Shown here: piece by piece, positions 1 through 13,128 of the stretch | Layout of the letters: the number at the start of each line of letters is the position of its first letter | Position numbering within the stretch: position 1 is the stretch's first letter | Assembly (NCBI GenBank): GCA_029204225.1 | Contig: CM055101.1 | Coordinates: 32,867,683 to 32,931,682 of the forward strand | Length of the DNA: 64,000 nucleotides | Direction of reading: 5' to 3' | Source: Diphasiastrum complanatum | Lineage: Eukaryota; Streptophyta; Lycopodiopsida; Lycopodiales; Lycopodiaceae | Program-made: the position numbers and the translations under genes | The notes under the pieces: model-generated | What the model was told of the DNA's origin: nothing | Database searches by the model: none | The model's input: only the letters and a program-made list of their open reading frames with translations

Positions 1-342
1 GGTATACAAAACCTAGAGATTACCCTGGCTCATTGTGATGGAAGGAGAATCTTCTGAAACCAAATTATAGAAACGACCAAAATACATCTAATGCACATTG
101 ATTTCTGACAATTATAGACATCTAGTAAGCTAAGTTAACAACTGATCATCTCTTAAATAGCCCATCTAAATCCCTGAAAGGAAATTCAAGCTCATATTTG
201 GCCCTTTCTTATTGAATCAAACTACTATAATTCTCTCTCTTAAATACTTACCGATTTGTGTAAGTGGAATTTTGACCTATTACAACATGAAATCCCCTGC
301 CCCCCTTGGCATTTTTCCCTAAAAGATGGAGGGTCACATCTG

Positions 343-1399
343 TTATGGAGGCGATTTGTATTCTTGATCATCAAAAAGACAGAACAATAACCCTTGAAGC
401 TCTGAATCTGAAGCTCCAAAAATAAGTTTATGAGGAATTGTTGATCCATAAGCTTTGCCACATGAAATTTTCAAAAGATGGCCAACGAAGAGATTGATAT
501 TGCAAATATATTGTTCAATAAACCAAACAAGTCCAAAGGGAATTGGTATAACTTAACACCACAAAATCGTAGTTTGTCTGCTTCGTCCATAAAGTATTGA
601 CTAAAACTAATTCATTCAGTACCCTTTGACTGGTATCATTGAAGACTGGTGCTTCTTTATCCATTACTCCAAATTGCTTACCATCATCTTCGACATTTAG
701 ATCAATCAGAGTAACAATTCCATGTTCTTCTTCATATCCCATACTGCAAAAATATCTCTATTTGTCAGGCCCATTAGGCCTTCTCATGATGTCTCCTCAA
801 GGTCGCATATATCACCAATTTGACCTTCTACTTGTTCATCATCATCTAAATATGTGCATTGATTTTGCAATGGTCTTAATGTGGAACATGCGGTTGGATA
901 TCACTTTGATCTTCCAGCCCAGATTCATGTTGCTCCTCAAGGTAATCATCAAATTTATCATTTCCTCCTTGATCAGAATATCTTATGTAGATGTCAGATT
1001 CAAGATATGGTTGACAAGTTGAACCACCTGGTGATCAAAATTGATTACCAGATAGATAGTTTCCATATCCTTGATCATCTTGGTATTTTGTACAAGCTTA
1101 ATATTGAAAAAGGTTATTATAAAACAGATACTTAAAACCTTAGATTCTAAATGACCAGAATGCAGCTGTAAATTGATCATTATCTGCAGTCTTGAAAATT
1201 GCTTTCAGAATAATTCACTGCAATAATATACATAGACATGTACAAGCGTCAGTAAATACAACACCAATGTCAAGCACATATTGAAAAATGGTCAATAATG
1301 ACCTGTCAAGTTTTGTCAAGTATTGCTTGAGTATCGATAAACGGTTCGGTATGTGCTGCTCAATGATGGGTTCAACTGGCACTGATTTCGCCCAAAGCT
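343..1399 (-). CDS. 3' end of an unrecognised spliced gene (three exons, partial)
   Basis: I do not recognise this protein. Three minus-strand exons fit together: 1303-1399 (acceptor gacgcag, donor gtcatt), 682-743 (acceptor tttttgcag, donor gtaagc) and 343-407 (acceptor gcttcag, ending in TAA at 343-345). Phases agree at both junctions: two bases of a codon end the first exon and one base opens the second; one base ends the second and two open the third. The peptide is acidic near its end (LIDLNVEDD, then CLFDDQEYKSPP) and contains PVEPIIEQHIPNRLSILKQYL, which suggests a helix. The gene must continue upstream, since the first exon begins mid-codon, but I could not place further exons. The three consistent phases are the main support. 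A decayed copy cannot be excluded, and no homologue was recognised. Confidence 0.4.
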
Positions 1400-3164
1400 C
1401 TGCGTCAATATATTTACGTAATTGATCATACATTAACGATAAAAGCTTTTTTACGCTTGAAGCAACCAATTCCTAGGAAACCAAATCAATATCTATGGAC
1501 TCTATAAACTGTGAATCTCAATGAAAAACTGCCAATGCATCTGGCCTTTTATGACATTAAGCACGCTGTCAACGCAATGCTAATTTGTATTTTGAGATGA
1601 GTTCAGCAACTAGAAAAAGGCTATATGAAGTAAAAATTGATATTTATCCACACCCCAATTCTTTGATGCGTTGTCATGACTCATGTTCATCTTGCCAACA
1701 ACTATTACATGGCATACCTAAGGGACATCGATCAAGCAAGAGATGTTGCTATCACAAGGCGAGAAATCTTTGTCAATCGACAAATGGCGAGAAGTCATTC
1801 TGAGAGAGACAGCATAGCTGTTATAAGGATCATGCAAGGCAAGAAACATTTCCAAGCAACTATGTTTCAGTATTTACATAGTCAGTATCTCGAAAGAATG
1901 GGAGGAATAGAGTCGAGATGGTAAGAGTTTGATTATTCAAAATACACCGAGATTTAATTAATGAACTAAGGATAAGAAGTACAACATTGTCATAGAGAGG
2001 ATTTACTTCCTAGAAGTTGAGGCTAGAACAGACGACAAGCACAACGAGCTGAGTAGATCGTAACAGACCAATATTACTTCTTTGTGTTTGTGGCCAGTAT
2101 AGGAGAGAAAGGCAAGAGATACTAAATAAGCAGCACTAGGATCATGGAACACTGGAAGGAGATTGATGAATTTCAAGTATCAGAGAGGAAAAAATAGATC
2201 TAACATCCACAATAGCAGATCGATGAACATGATACATGCACTATTCGTTAACAGATCGTTATATCAATGCTACCATCAAATGCTGGCACTATGCAGCCCA
2301 TGCAGCACAATCTTGTCTCAGTTTTCCTATCAATGTAAAGCTTGGTCACAGTCTATTTACCTGTTTGTTGGCAATGGTTTTTTTTTTATTTTTTTGTTTG
2401 CAAATTATTATGTGCTGAAATGCTAAGCATGATTTGTTAACAGAATTGATAGGAAGTAGTGAGAAAAACTGGAATTGATTTCAGAGCTCTAATGGTACTT
2501 ATGATGCCTTTAAACTGATCTGTGAGCAATCTGCCAAATATTGCTGTTAGTTTCTCAGCAACCAGATTCGTTTTCTGAATGCTCTCACTATGCTAATAAT
2601 ATTGATATCATTTGGGAAAGGCTGCTATGTCCAATGTTTTGGCACTAGGAAGAACCTTTATAAAGGACTTCGATCCTTAATACTGACTTTCTTGGAGACC
2701 AGGAAGGCGGAGCCAGATCAATGGATACTAGAAAATGTAAAGTCATTACTGCTCTACACATTATGTAGATATAAAACGAATTGAGGGGTTCCACAGCACT
2801 CGGAATAAACCAGCTCACAGGTCAAAATTTGAACACTTTAGAACTAAATTAGAAAACTAGCTGCAGGATCTGCTCTGGATTTGGATTGATCTGCTCTGCA
2901 ATATAAATCAGGGAATCATGGATCAGACTACAGATTGAGCCACTCTGGTATCAAACTGGTACATATGCATTCTTCACATAACAAGCATCTTAACATACAT
3001 AAATCTAACATTCAACAAGCAGGAAAAGTAGTTGAAACCAGAGTAACACAAAGCCATATAAACATCAGTGAATTCATTGATGAGCTATTAAATCAGGTGA
3101 TCCAAACAACAATCACTAGAACTTGGCTGGCTCTCAGGTGAGGGTGCGTCAGTACATAAACCAG

Positions 3165-3480
3165 AAGGTCCCCATGGCTCATCATGGTGGCATGAGAGTT
3201 CTCCAAAATTGAAGCATAGATATGAATCAAAGGGTATCTCATTCCCATCAATTTCTGCCATGGATAATCTACGTAAGTGTCATAAGCTAGCCTAACAGCT
3301 AGCTATCTTCTAAATAGTCCAAAATAAAATCCCTACAAAGACCCCTTGAGTCCTTTAAGTTCAATTTGTGCCCTGTTTAAATTGAACCCAACTACCAAAA
3401 TATTCTCTGTCTAGTACTTGTGAAATATGCAACTAGAATTTCCCAGCTCAAGATGTGTTCATAAGTTGCACGGCGGGGCG
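3165..3480 (-). repeat. Diverged duplicate of the 3'-flank found at 25-300
   Basis: The stretch aligns collinearly with positions ~25-300, with small indels. Shared blocks include tggctcat, catctctTAAATAG against atcttcTAAATAG, AAATCCCT and ttctctct. In the first copy this sequence lies just downstream of the TAA of the left-edge gene, so the second copy may mark a duplicated or decayed gene end. No clear exon was found next to it. Confidence 0.5.
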
Positions 3481-5060
3481 TTCATCACAAGAGCACTAAG
3501 AGCCACTGCAAGCTTCCAGAAGAACTTCAAACTCGCCCCTTGGTTCATGAGCACTACACATGGAGGTTGACTCGGCGAGCACATTTTAATATAAAAATAG
3601 CAAACACAACATCAACTTCAGCTAATATGGGAGCTCCAAAACAAGGAAAAGATTTGAATTGGCTTCATCAAGCAATACTTTTAATAACATGTTTTCCAAT
3701 AAGATGTGGATGAGTAGATGTGTTCACTTACTCCCCACAAGAGCAGGACACAGATTTCTAATGCTGAAGTTTACGAGATCTATGCTGACACAAGCAATAC
3801 ACATTCTGTCCAGACGAAGTGCTCGAGATACAAGATCATACTAGTAAAACCATGAAAAGGCCAACATGTACAAACAGAAGATAGCCCATATAATCAAACC
3901 AAAAAGATACAAACAGGAGTCCCACTTTCTCATTGGCTATGAATAAGGAAACCAGACTATGATTCAGCGTTGACAAATCTGCAAAAATACTCAATGAAGG
4001 TTTGTAGAGATCAGTGCTTTATTGTTTTAAAGTGACTACCACTTAGCAAGGACACTTAATTTTAGAAGAGAGCTATTGACACGGTTCAGCACCCTGCTCA
4101 TGAATTGGAATGCAAATAAGTGGACTGGAAAGTCTCTGTCTAAGACTCATCTCTGGCGGAACTGGCTTCTGTCTGAGTGTCAAAAGTTTTCTGAGAGTGC
4201 AAGAAAAGTATCTGACTGTATCTCTTTTCTTTGTTCATATCCTTCTAAGAGTGAGGTACAAAAGACAAAAATATAGCTCTACTAGATTCAAGAGCATGGC
4301 ATGGATTTTGAAACACCATGCTCAGCCTATCTTATCTACTTCATGAGGTTTTTGGAGCACATTTGTTAGGTCCTAGTTATGGAGCTAACATGACCGCAGA
4401 CTTGGCGGTCACTAGAAGATCAGTGACTGTAAATGGTAGTAACTTGCCGGTAACCTTCTCTAGGTGCTGGGTCAGATGTGTCATTAGTGATGACCCGATG
4501 CAACTCTCTGACAAGCCACCAAAGATGCTGGAATGAGAAACATTGTCAGGGGCCTAACTGTCAGTGTCTTTTATGCTGGGATGTGAGGGAAAGGGCCATG
4601 ACGGTATTTCTCAATCCCATATCTTTGACAACTTGTTAGATGCCAAAATATGCATTATAGGAATGTGTTGTTCTTAGCTGATAAGCAAATGGAGAAAGAC
4701 ATCTTCTGACCATTGAAGGGACTCGGGAGCCTAGGCACTTTGTCGAGACGAGAGATAACACATGATCCTATGTAAAGTGTTATTTGCAATACACAAATAT
4801 GACTGTGAATAAGTTTTTGTAAATCATAGTTTAAGAACATTTTTGACACATTATTGGGCCTTTGTTTTTCTCTAGGTCAGTACTTTTATTTATGTCCCTG
4901 TCAATCAAGTTGTGAAATGTAAGAGAATGATTCTACTTGAGATTTTCCAACACCCAATCATGCAGTGGAGAATTTATTGTGCTAACCTGGCTAGCTGCAA
5001 TGGATGTTTATTTCTGGGTTATTCTCAGATGTTATCATTTAGAGGTATTTACCGGAGTAG

Positions 5061-5210
5061 AATAGATGCTTTAACATATTTTCGTGATAGTTCAATCTTC
5101 TAATTTGAAGAATAGATGCTTTAACATATTTTCGTGATAGTTCAATCTTCTAATTTGAAGAATAGATGCTTTAACATATTTTCGTGATAGTTCAATCTTC
5201 TAATTTGAAA
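5061..5210. repeat. Three-copy 50-bp tandem repeat
   Basis: Units at 5061-5110, 5111-5160 and 5161-5210 are identical except for the last base of the third. The unit starts aatagatgctttaacatatt and ends taatttgaag. Near-perfect identity in otherwise diverged DNA indicates a recent local expansion. Confidence 0.95.
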
Positions 5211-6469
5211 TGCAACCTGCTCACATGTTAAACATGTTGAATATGTTTGATTACTAGTATCACAGAGCATGCTGTAATGGATGGATATGAAACTGACTCA
5301 GCTACGTTGGACACCAGGGTGGGAGAAATTATGCATTCTGTCATTAAACTAAGCTTAAGGAATTCATTAGGTCAGTTTTCAAGAAGGGTTAAAGACTTTA
5401 TCAATTGTCAACCTTGGGGATGACACTAATGAATCAAACATCTTACCTTTGAGCTTTGTTAATCTAGTCAAAGCACGCATCCATCAATTAAGCTAATGTA
5501 CTAGATTTGAAAGAACCCATAGTAAATCCTCTTGGCTCAACTCTTATTGAACCATGCTAGTGGAAATCTAAGCATTACCAAATCAATCCCCAAATTTGGT
5601 TCTATTCATGTGCATTGTGATATATGATTTGTGAAGGAGCAAGATTTGAGGTGTTATGATGTCTAGCATATCTGAAAACTTTGTGCTCGGATGTGCATAG
5701 GGAAATGTGTATGCATGTAAGATGACCTGAAAGATATAATTTGTTGGATTTTGGGTGTGTAAAACCCTAGAAAGTAGAATTTTTAGACTTTTAGAAGCCC
5801 ACAGAAGCATTTTGCAGACACTAGTTTTCAAATACAAAGTACAATTGAATTTCAGCACATAAGAGCTTGTACTTTTTTGAACTTGTACATGCCATTACTG
5901 ACTTCACCTGCACTTTTGTTGTTCTGCCCTTATACCCTATTGTCCTTGCTGTTGTTCACAATTTGTGGGGTTCATTTCACACATGTGAAACCAAGAATAC
6001 CAACAAGATCATTTTGCTGAAATTTCGAGTTTTGGATCCCTATTGTATGGTCACTTGTCCCAGATTTTTACCTGCCATTATGAAGGTATGTAGAGATTTT
6101 CACACGTATTTGGCTGCTGCACCTGGAAAATTCCAAATATTGATAACTTTGGGCCAAAAAACTTCGAATCTTTTTTAGAAAAACCACGTTTCCTTGATTT
6201 GTCTCCTTTTACTTGCATATATGGTCCGCTACTGTCATGACTTTCACAAGCATGAGTTGTACTAGCCTAGCCCTACAAAGTCTATAAATTCTTCGAAACT
6301 CTTTCAATTTCAAATGACACTTGAACAAATGCCGATGAAATATTCATTGTAGTCTGGCAACACAGGAAAATTAACTTGTAAGATGTACACTCTAAGCACA
6401 AAGCCCACCGCCATCCCATCACCATCTCTCCTGGATCCTCAAAGTTCTTGTTATTCATCCACTTGATGG

Positions 6470-7690
6470 TTTAGTAATGCGATGGATAGGCTTAAACACG
6501 GTCAGGTCTATGATGTTGAGGCTGAACTTTTTATCCACAATGTTGATATAAGTTCCCTATGCTTGCCATGCCTCTCAATATTGTTGTAGTTTCCGGTTTT
6601 CCTTCTTCTTAGTGCACTAATATCATTATCCATAAAAGCGATGATCCCATGAGACCGGAAAACTACAACATTGGATGCATCATAGCTAAGCTCTATGGGA
6701 CCATCATACGGACAGCAAGAAGCAACGAGACGGAGACTTGATCATTGTAGGCTTTTAGACAGGCCGGTTTCATGGCACATCATTCCACCTCAAGTCATAA
6801 TCACTCATAGCACTGATTGAGGCAAAATTTAGGAGGGAGAGAATGTATTGTTGCTATTTGGACTTCATAAGGGCCTTTGACTCTGTAACACTTCAATCAT
6901 GGCACTATATGAGAGAGTTATGGGATGCTTCATGTTAGACAAAAGCTTATCTCAGCAAATTGATGGTGTCGTAGGGTTGTTTACTCTCCCCACGGTGTTT
7001 TCACCCTTGTACTGATAGAGGGAGCTATTGATCAGAATGGTGGACACGGGTGCAGATTTTGACATTGATCTCTATCTTGCAATACGTTGATGACATGGTT
7101 CCAGTTTGTCCAACTAAAGAGGGATTACATCAACACATGGACACACTACACTTATCTTGTACTATATACGGGATGCTCCAAGTAAGTGTCGTATGTTTGA
7201 CACTTTGTTCACCTCTACAATTATGTACATAGCAAAGACATGCCAGATTTGGAGGTCAAAATTGTGAAAACCAAGGTCATGATTTTTAATACTTCTAGAT
7301 CCTTCATGTATTCCACTTGATGATCCCCTTTTGGAGATAGTTTCGCTGTATACATACTTGGGTGTACTTTTCATATGCCCTATCTTTAGCATTAGCAGCT
7401 TCTGGTCCATTAGGGAAATGACAGGCTTTTTTTGTCAACCTGGAGAAATTTTGTTTCAGGAAACATATACGAGACGATGATAGTAAGTGCCATGTCTTTC
7501 ATACTTTGGTTCACACCATAGCTATGTATGCAGCAAAGACATGGTAGTATTTCACGACTTCAGGTCTCCAACATTTAACAAGGACAATTTACATAAACAT
7601 GACAGAAGGATACTCTGAGATTCTCATCTAATGCCAATATTACCATAGATACCTTTCCACTTTGAACAAATTTCAGTCTATTTGTGACTT
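6470..7690 (+). mobile_element. LINE (non-LTR retrotransposon) reverse transcriptase relic
   Basis: Pieces of a LINE reverse transcriptase lie in order on the plus strand but in shifting frames. RPENYN...AKLYG (around 6650-6705) fits the RT N-terminal NYRPI-type block. YLDFIRAFDSV (around 6855-6890) fits the [V/L]DFRKAFD motif. QYVDDMV (around 7080-7100) is the YxDD catalytic motif. KTKVMIFNTSRSFM (around 7268-7310) and a YLGV block follow, then a MYAAKTW-like downstream block. Stops and frameshifts are frequent, so it is dead. The fragment at 16754-17040 encodes the same blocks and belongs to the same family. It lies just downstream of the carboxylesterase exon on the opposite strand, probably inside that gene's intron. 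Confidence 0.8.
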
Positions 7691-7792
7691 TGTCAGAAAT
7701 TTACTTATCTACACATTGGCAAACTTCGATGATTTTTTTGAGCAAACTAAACATACAAAAGCAGGATTCCTATGAGACTGCCAAGAATGTAC

Positions 7793-8544
7793 CTGGAGTA
7801 GTCAACATGAGCTGTGATCCAGGGGTCTGAAAGCATATTGGCAAATGAATCAATCAATCCACTGGATGACTTTCTGGAGCAGTCTGAAGAAGAAAAGATA
7901 GCTAGGTTTGCCTGCCTCGCTAGCCATCTCAATGTTGCAAGTCCGTCATCTCGTGCAGAAGGAAACTTGTGTTCTGGAGCCAGTCTATAACCAACAGTGA
8001 TCACCACACTTCTACAAGCTTTAGCAATACGCCGACAAAACAAATCATTTGAAGGTGCATCTTTGCTGCCGTTCACAAAAGCTCCGGCATGAAATTGGAT
8101 GATCGCAGGAAGCTTTTTGTGGCCCGCCCTTTGGGGATAATAAGCACCATTCGACTGAAGAAAATCCTCAGATCTGTCATCATCACAACTGCTGTTGCTG
8201 GTCGTACTCTTATCCTCCGTTGCTTCAAAAAAAGATCTGAGATCTAACTGGAAATCCGAGCTCTCATCAGCAGTCGATGCACTCTCTGGAAGCCAGCTAA
8301 ACGCCTTGCTTCCTGCTCTGTTGAAACCACGACAGATCTCCGGAAGATATACACGGATAGAAACACCTGTTATAGCATCTATAATGCAATCTTTGCATGC
8401 GACTCCGTCAATGAAGGAAGCATTTGGTGGAACTCGGGGCTCAGATTTGCGAGTAATTAACAATGCACCATTCTTCTCACGAATTGAGTTCTTAAGAGTA
8501 CGCTTATAATTCCAGCTTGAGAGCTTGAGTCCTACAGTCGGCAT
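7793..8544 (-). CDS. Carboxylesterase CXE11/CXE16-like, exon 1 (partial gene)
   Basis: Plant alpha/beta-hydrolase of the carboxylesterase (CXE / GID1-like) family. The start MPTVGLKLSS, the block FIDGVACKDCIIDAITGVSI, then FCRRIAK and VGYRLAPEHKFPSA are typical of the CXE11/CXE16 subgroup. The ATG at 8544 opens the frame, and 250 codons plus two bases precede a consensus donor (CCAG/gtacat). The oxyanion-hole motif, normally HGG, reads HAGAF at residues 152-156, which is unusual. A low-complexity Ser/Asp insert occupies residues ~86-130. The catalytic GxSxG serine and the Asp and His would lie in the next exon, which I could not find down to position 1. The gene may be a 5' fragment or may have a very long intron. 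A possible 5'UTR acceptor (tttgcag) lies near 8670. Activity cannot be inferred. Confidence 0.75.
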
Positions 8545-10529
8545 GATCTAGTTCTATTATGCCCCAAATCCTTAGCATTCGTGAAAGTCAGATAATCCTA
8601 GTTATTGATACCAATACTACCTATTCCCAATACTGGAATTCTTCCCACAGAAATCATCCACAAGTAGACCTGCAAAATAAAACACAACACAAACACTTAC
8701 CAACGATCCCACATCTAACATACATAAAGCACAACAGAACTGCTACTTGTTCTATTAGCATTGCTGGAGAAGTGCATCATGTAACTCATAAGACAAAAAA
8801 CCAACTCAAAATTGTTCACAGAGCTTCATTAAACTCTTCCAGGTTTGAAGATGGCTCTAAACACAAGTACCAAAACCTTACACAGGCTCCAAGACAGCAA
8901 ATCCTAGGCCATAACTTGTAAAATGGATTATTTCGGAGATCCGCTTCCTCCGTGATAATCAGGACCCGTGTTTTTCATCCGCTTGGTGTGCACTCGTGGT
9001 ACATAAGCGTTTGCGACACTTTTAAGTCATTGCACCCTTGAACAAAAACTAGGCCTCTGAACATTGTAATCGTGACTTGGATAATCTCGTAGATGCCTCG
9101 TTTGCATCCAAATCCAAGGCCGATCAGTGAAAAGCTCGGACATAAATGATGCCTGATTTTCTCACAAACGTCAATATCACTTCACTCCCCAAAAAAAATT
9201 CAGAGTAAAAAATAAAATGAGCATACCGCATGAGAACTTTTACACAGAGGAAACAAATTGCGTGAACGATTTCGAGAAGGAAAAAAAGTTCAATGCCCTT
9301 CAATGACTTTTGCTGCAATTGAAATGGAAGACCGAGGAAGGATTTTTCAGCATTAAATCCTATCACATTAGGCATGCATGCTTCTTCCTATTCACAATTG
9401 AGTAAGGACCTAGTGCCGATTGCACAAAGTACAAGAAATGGCTTATTTTCTTTCAGCCACTAATTGAACTTCTCATTCGTTGTCAGAACCGAATCAAACT
9501 AAGAGCTCAAATAGAAAGAAAAACAACAAAACCGACAGCGTATAACTTTAGAAAAAGCTCTACAGCACGTTTAAGCAACCAGATGGTCATTAGCTAATAC
9601 TCTTCCCTATGCTTTAAATCATACACAGGGATGCACTTACGGCAAAGAAGTCCACTGATCATAAAAACCCCATCTATTATTAAGGTGAGGTAGCTCATTT
9701 ACGCATTGACTGTAAATTTCTTCTCAGAGCTCGCGTAGGTGAATTGGACAACTGACAGACCTTGCAAGCCAGTCATTCACAGAAATCTGAGAGACAGCAG
9801 CACCGAAAGTGGAAAGAAAACCTGGCAACAGATAACAGAGCACCATACGATTCATATGACACACAAAAGAAATCATTCTAGCATTAGCCAAGCTTATAAT
9901 AGCAGAAACAGATGGATTGAAAGCGAGCGCAATTATCGATCCGTCGAAGATTCTAAGCCAGAAAGCTGCTGCCGAATGATTGCTACAGCAGCACAATAGA
10001 TTATCGCCATATCCACGCATTGGCGAAAGGGGGGAGAGCATCGATCACAAGGAAGCTGAGAGACAGTGAGCGGAAGAAGAGGGAGGCAGAGGACGCCGAG
10101 TTCACATGTACGTGTCTATGTTTGAACTGCCATCCGTGAAATCCGAAGTCTAAAGGAACGAAAGCGGTGGAGCAGGGGGGGGGGTGTAGGTGGAGGCGGC
10201 AGGAGGTTTACAGCCCAAAAGAGGATGCGTAGTTGGTGGTGGTGGCCCCGGCCTCCCAACTGGATCCAGCTAACTGTCCGCTTAATCAAGTCCACCGTTG
10301 GATGCAAGAAACGTGTCAGCTCAATCTTGCGTGACACCGTTGGATGCTTAGTTCTTGTAGGCTCATGTTTTTATGAACGAGTTTGGGAGCCAAGTACACT
10401 AATAATCAATTGGGCCCCACCTTGTACCCAAAACAAGGTGACTTGGGTGTCCACTCTTAATGGTCAATTGGGCCTACTCTAACAAAAATCCAGATGATTT
10501 TTGTGAGTGATAGCATTTACAAGCTAACC

Positions 10530-10675
10530 AGGTCCCATCGACCCGACGCTTGTCAAAATGAACACATGTTCAATTTTCCGAATACAGTCAACCATGGATA
10601 ACGAGGTCCCATCAACCGACGCTTGTCAAACAAACACATGTCCAGTTTTCCGAATACAGTCAGCCATGGATAAAC
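10530..10675. repeat. Two-copy ~74-bp tandem repeat
   Basis: Units at 10530-10603 and 10604-10675 share aggtcccatc, gacgcttgtcaaa, ttttccgaatacagtca and ccatggataa, with a few substitutions and a 2-bp length difference. Confidence 0.9.
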
Positions 10676-11620
10676 ATTAGGCGGCCGACCTCGAGAGTAA
10701 TGAAAACTTAACCTAATAGACGCAGTTAACAATATAAGGAATAAATCAAGTAATCACAAAAGAAATCCAAAAGCTTTGCCCTAGGGTAGAGCATTCAAAT
10801 CATTGGAAATCTTCAAAAAAATAGAACAAAAATTGAATTTCAAAATAATTAAAAAAATAACGCTCAAACTCATATACGAGTGACACTACTTTTAGCAAAT
10901 CGTCACAATAGCTTACTACTACCGCAACAAAGCTAATAATGGATTTCAAAGGATCATGTGTCCAAGGAATCAAATTAGAATATAAACATTTATGGAATGA
11001 ATCAAGTAAAAAATAAAGGCACAAATTATTGTGAAGGAAATCAAACAAGACTGCATGCTGATTTTTTTTTTCTAATGGATTGAAAATCCATTTGCTAGGG
11101 ACCAAAACTTTCATACCTAGCAAAACAACATGTTGAAGACCTAAACCTTAAAAGAGGATGGATCCTTAGAATGAATGCTCACAAACTTTTTAAAGTGGTT
11201 GCCATAGTGCATTTTGAAAAATATCCGAAGTAAATCGATGCACTACCCATATAAGTGTAAGTAACATTTATCCAAGTCGTGTTCTTTAGGGAAGAAGTCA
11301 ATCATTTTAACAAATGACAGTCTAACAATAGATTAATCCTTGAAATTGGCATTTAGGCCCTCCAATGTCAAAATTATTAATTATAACTCAAAATTTCATT
11401 CAAGACCGATTATGTAATTTATAACCTTGGGATGACCCACGCACTCCTACATACTACTATAGCGACATGTGGAACTGCACAGGGTACGTGACGGTTACGT
11501 GCATGAGAGACTATCAATTGATTATAGAGCGAAACTAGACAGCATGCGGGTTGCATGTCATCATGCACATGCTACTATAGGCTATATCTACAAGTAAAAA
11601 CTTGCCCTCATACATTTTAG

Positions 11621-11722
<102 letters not shown>

Positions 11723-12521
11723 CATAATGTGGCTTGGAGGTAGGCTTAGGTGATTAGGCCTCTACTTGTTGGGTGGTTTGGTTCATTCTTGCAAGCATGA
11801 TCTTTGGGGATCGTCTCAGATGGCACAAGGCTTGGAGATAAGAGAAGATCATCCTTTTTTGAAAATTTGGCATTATGACTAGAAGGATCCACTAAAGTGC
11901 CCCTCCTTATAAAATAGAAGAAGCCTTGTGATTGGTCCAAACCAAAGTCAACTCTTTAGAACAATCATTTAAGCTTTTTGAATCAAGTGTTTTTGTGCTT
12001 CTTAACTTCAAAAAGAATTTAAATTAAGCATGGCTTGTGGTAATTGGCTAATCAACTTTTTTGCACTCAAGCTAGACTAGTATTCATAGAATGGTAGTCC
12101 TAGGCATACCTGCTACTACACACTGTTTAGAATTTACAATATGTACTACTTGAATTTTGTCCATGCAAGTGCTGCCTTGGAATCAAATCTTGCCTAAGAA
12201 TATGCTAACACTATGTGAATTTCTTCTCATTGCTTGTGTGCTTGAAAGAGGTGTCAATGGCAACATGTGCATTGACTTCATTTTAGAAAGAATGAGATTT
12301 CACACCTTTCAACTACTATTTTTGAAAGTTTTTCATAGTTCATTGAGATGCCTTTGTTGTGCAAAGATATAAGATTGTTGATTTTGTTTTTAATTCCACC
12401 TTTTTGTGTCTATAAAGTTTTCTTTGGCTGAGAGCCAGCCTTCGGATGTAGGAGGTTATAGCATGGGAGATGTGCTTTTAACATTGACAATTTAAGTGCC
12501 ACTACTACTTTGGTTTTCTGT

Positions 12522-13110
12522 TACGTCCACGTCCTGCATATAGGATTCTGCATAATCCTAGACTTGGATACACAATACACCAATGCTCAAGATTATTGGT
12601 TATGCCACGTCATTCCGGATGAGGCCAGCAAGGTGATTTGTTACGTCCCATGTCTAGTATGTGGGATTTGAAATAATTCCTGACATGGATAGTCGGTAAT
12701 CTAGTGTATAAGATTATTAGTTATGCCATGTCATTCCGGGTTTGGCCGATAATGTAATTAATACTCTTATAAGGGCCCAGGTATTCCAATTGGACCTATG
12801 GAGCTTTTCCATGGTGTTTGATGGCTTTTATGCAAAAATAGGAGGTCGATTGCTTTTGATAGGAATGGAGGGATCCTAGAGAGAATATTCTCTAGTTCTT
12901 GGAGAGTATATATCCTAGTGGAACTTGCCCATCTCCTCATTGTCTTTTATAATTTCAGAAGCCAAGATCCCTCCTCTCTTGTATTCATTCACCTTGGCTT
13001 GGGGGTGAAGTGGTTAGGGTATTGATGACTAGCCATTTTTTTTTTGGTTGGGTGGTTTTGCTCCACAGGTGTCCTTTTGGTTGCATGTAACAGGATTAGA
13101 GAAGATCTTC
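12522..13110 (+). repeat. 5' LTR of a Ty3/gypsy element (approximate)
   Basis: The LTR is inferred from the PBS at 13129-13140 directly downstream. TGTTACGTCC blocks at ~12523 and ~12640 could each be the LTR start; the two ~115-bp segments they head are diverged direct repeats sharing tatgccacgtcattccgg. A TATA-like ttataag lies near 12768. The exact ends are uncertain because no 3' LTR copy is present for comparison. Confidence 0.5.
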
Positions 13111-13128
13111 ACTTGGCGATCGTTATAG

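Larger units (their letters stand above)
1400..6440. other. Non-coding stretch with no recognised gene
   Basis: About 5 kb of AT-rich DNA. Open frames are short (under ~105 codons), without recognisable motifs or paired splice signals. It contains a diverged copy of the sequence at 25-300 (near 3160-3480) and a perfect three-copy 50-bp tandem repeat (5061-5210), listed separately. Upstream exons of the gene ending at 343 may lie here unseen. Confidence 0.5.

Noticed and set aside
1676-1924. Plus-strand 82-codon frame (MTHVHLANNYY…)
   Set aside because: Short, with no recognised family and no paired splice signals; kept as non-coding.
4318-4536. Plus-strand peptide with LLGPSYGAN resembling a carboxylesterase active-site block
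   Set aside because: It is on the opposite strand from the carboxylesterase exon, lacks the catalytic Ser context, and the similarity does not extend.
9724-10041. Minus-strand 105-codon frame upstream of the carboxylesterase exon
   Set aside because: No motif; overlapped by an equally open plus-strand frame; likely 5'UTR or promoter sequence.
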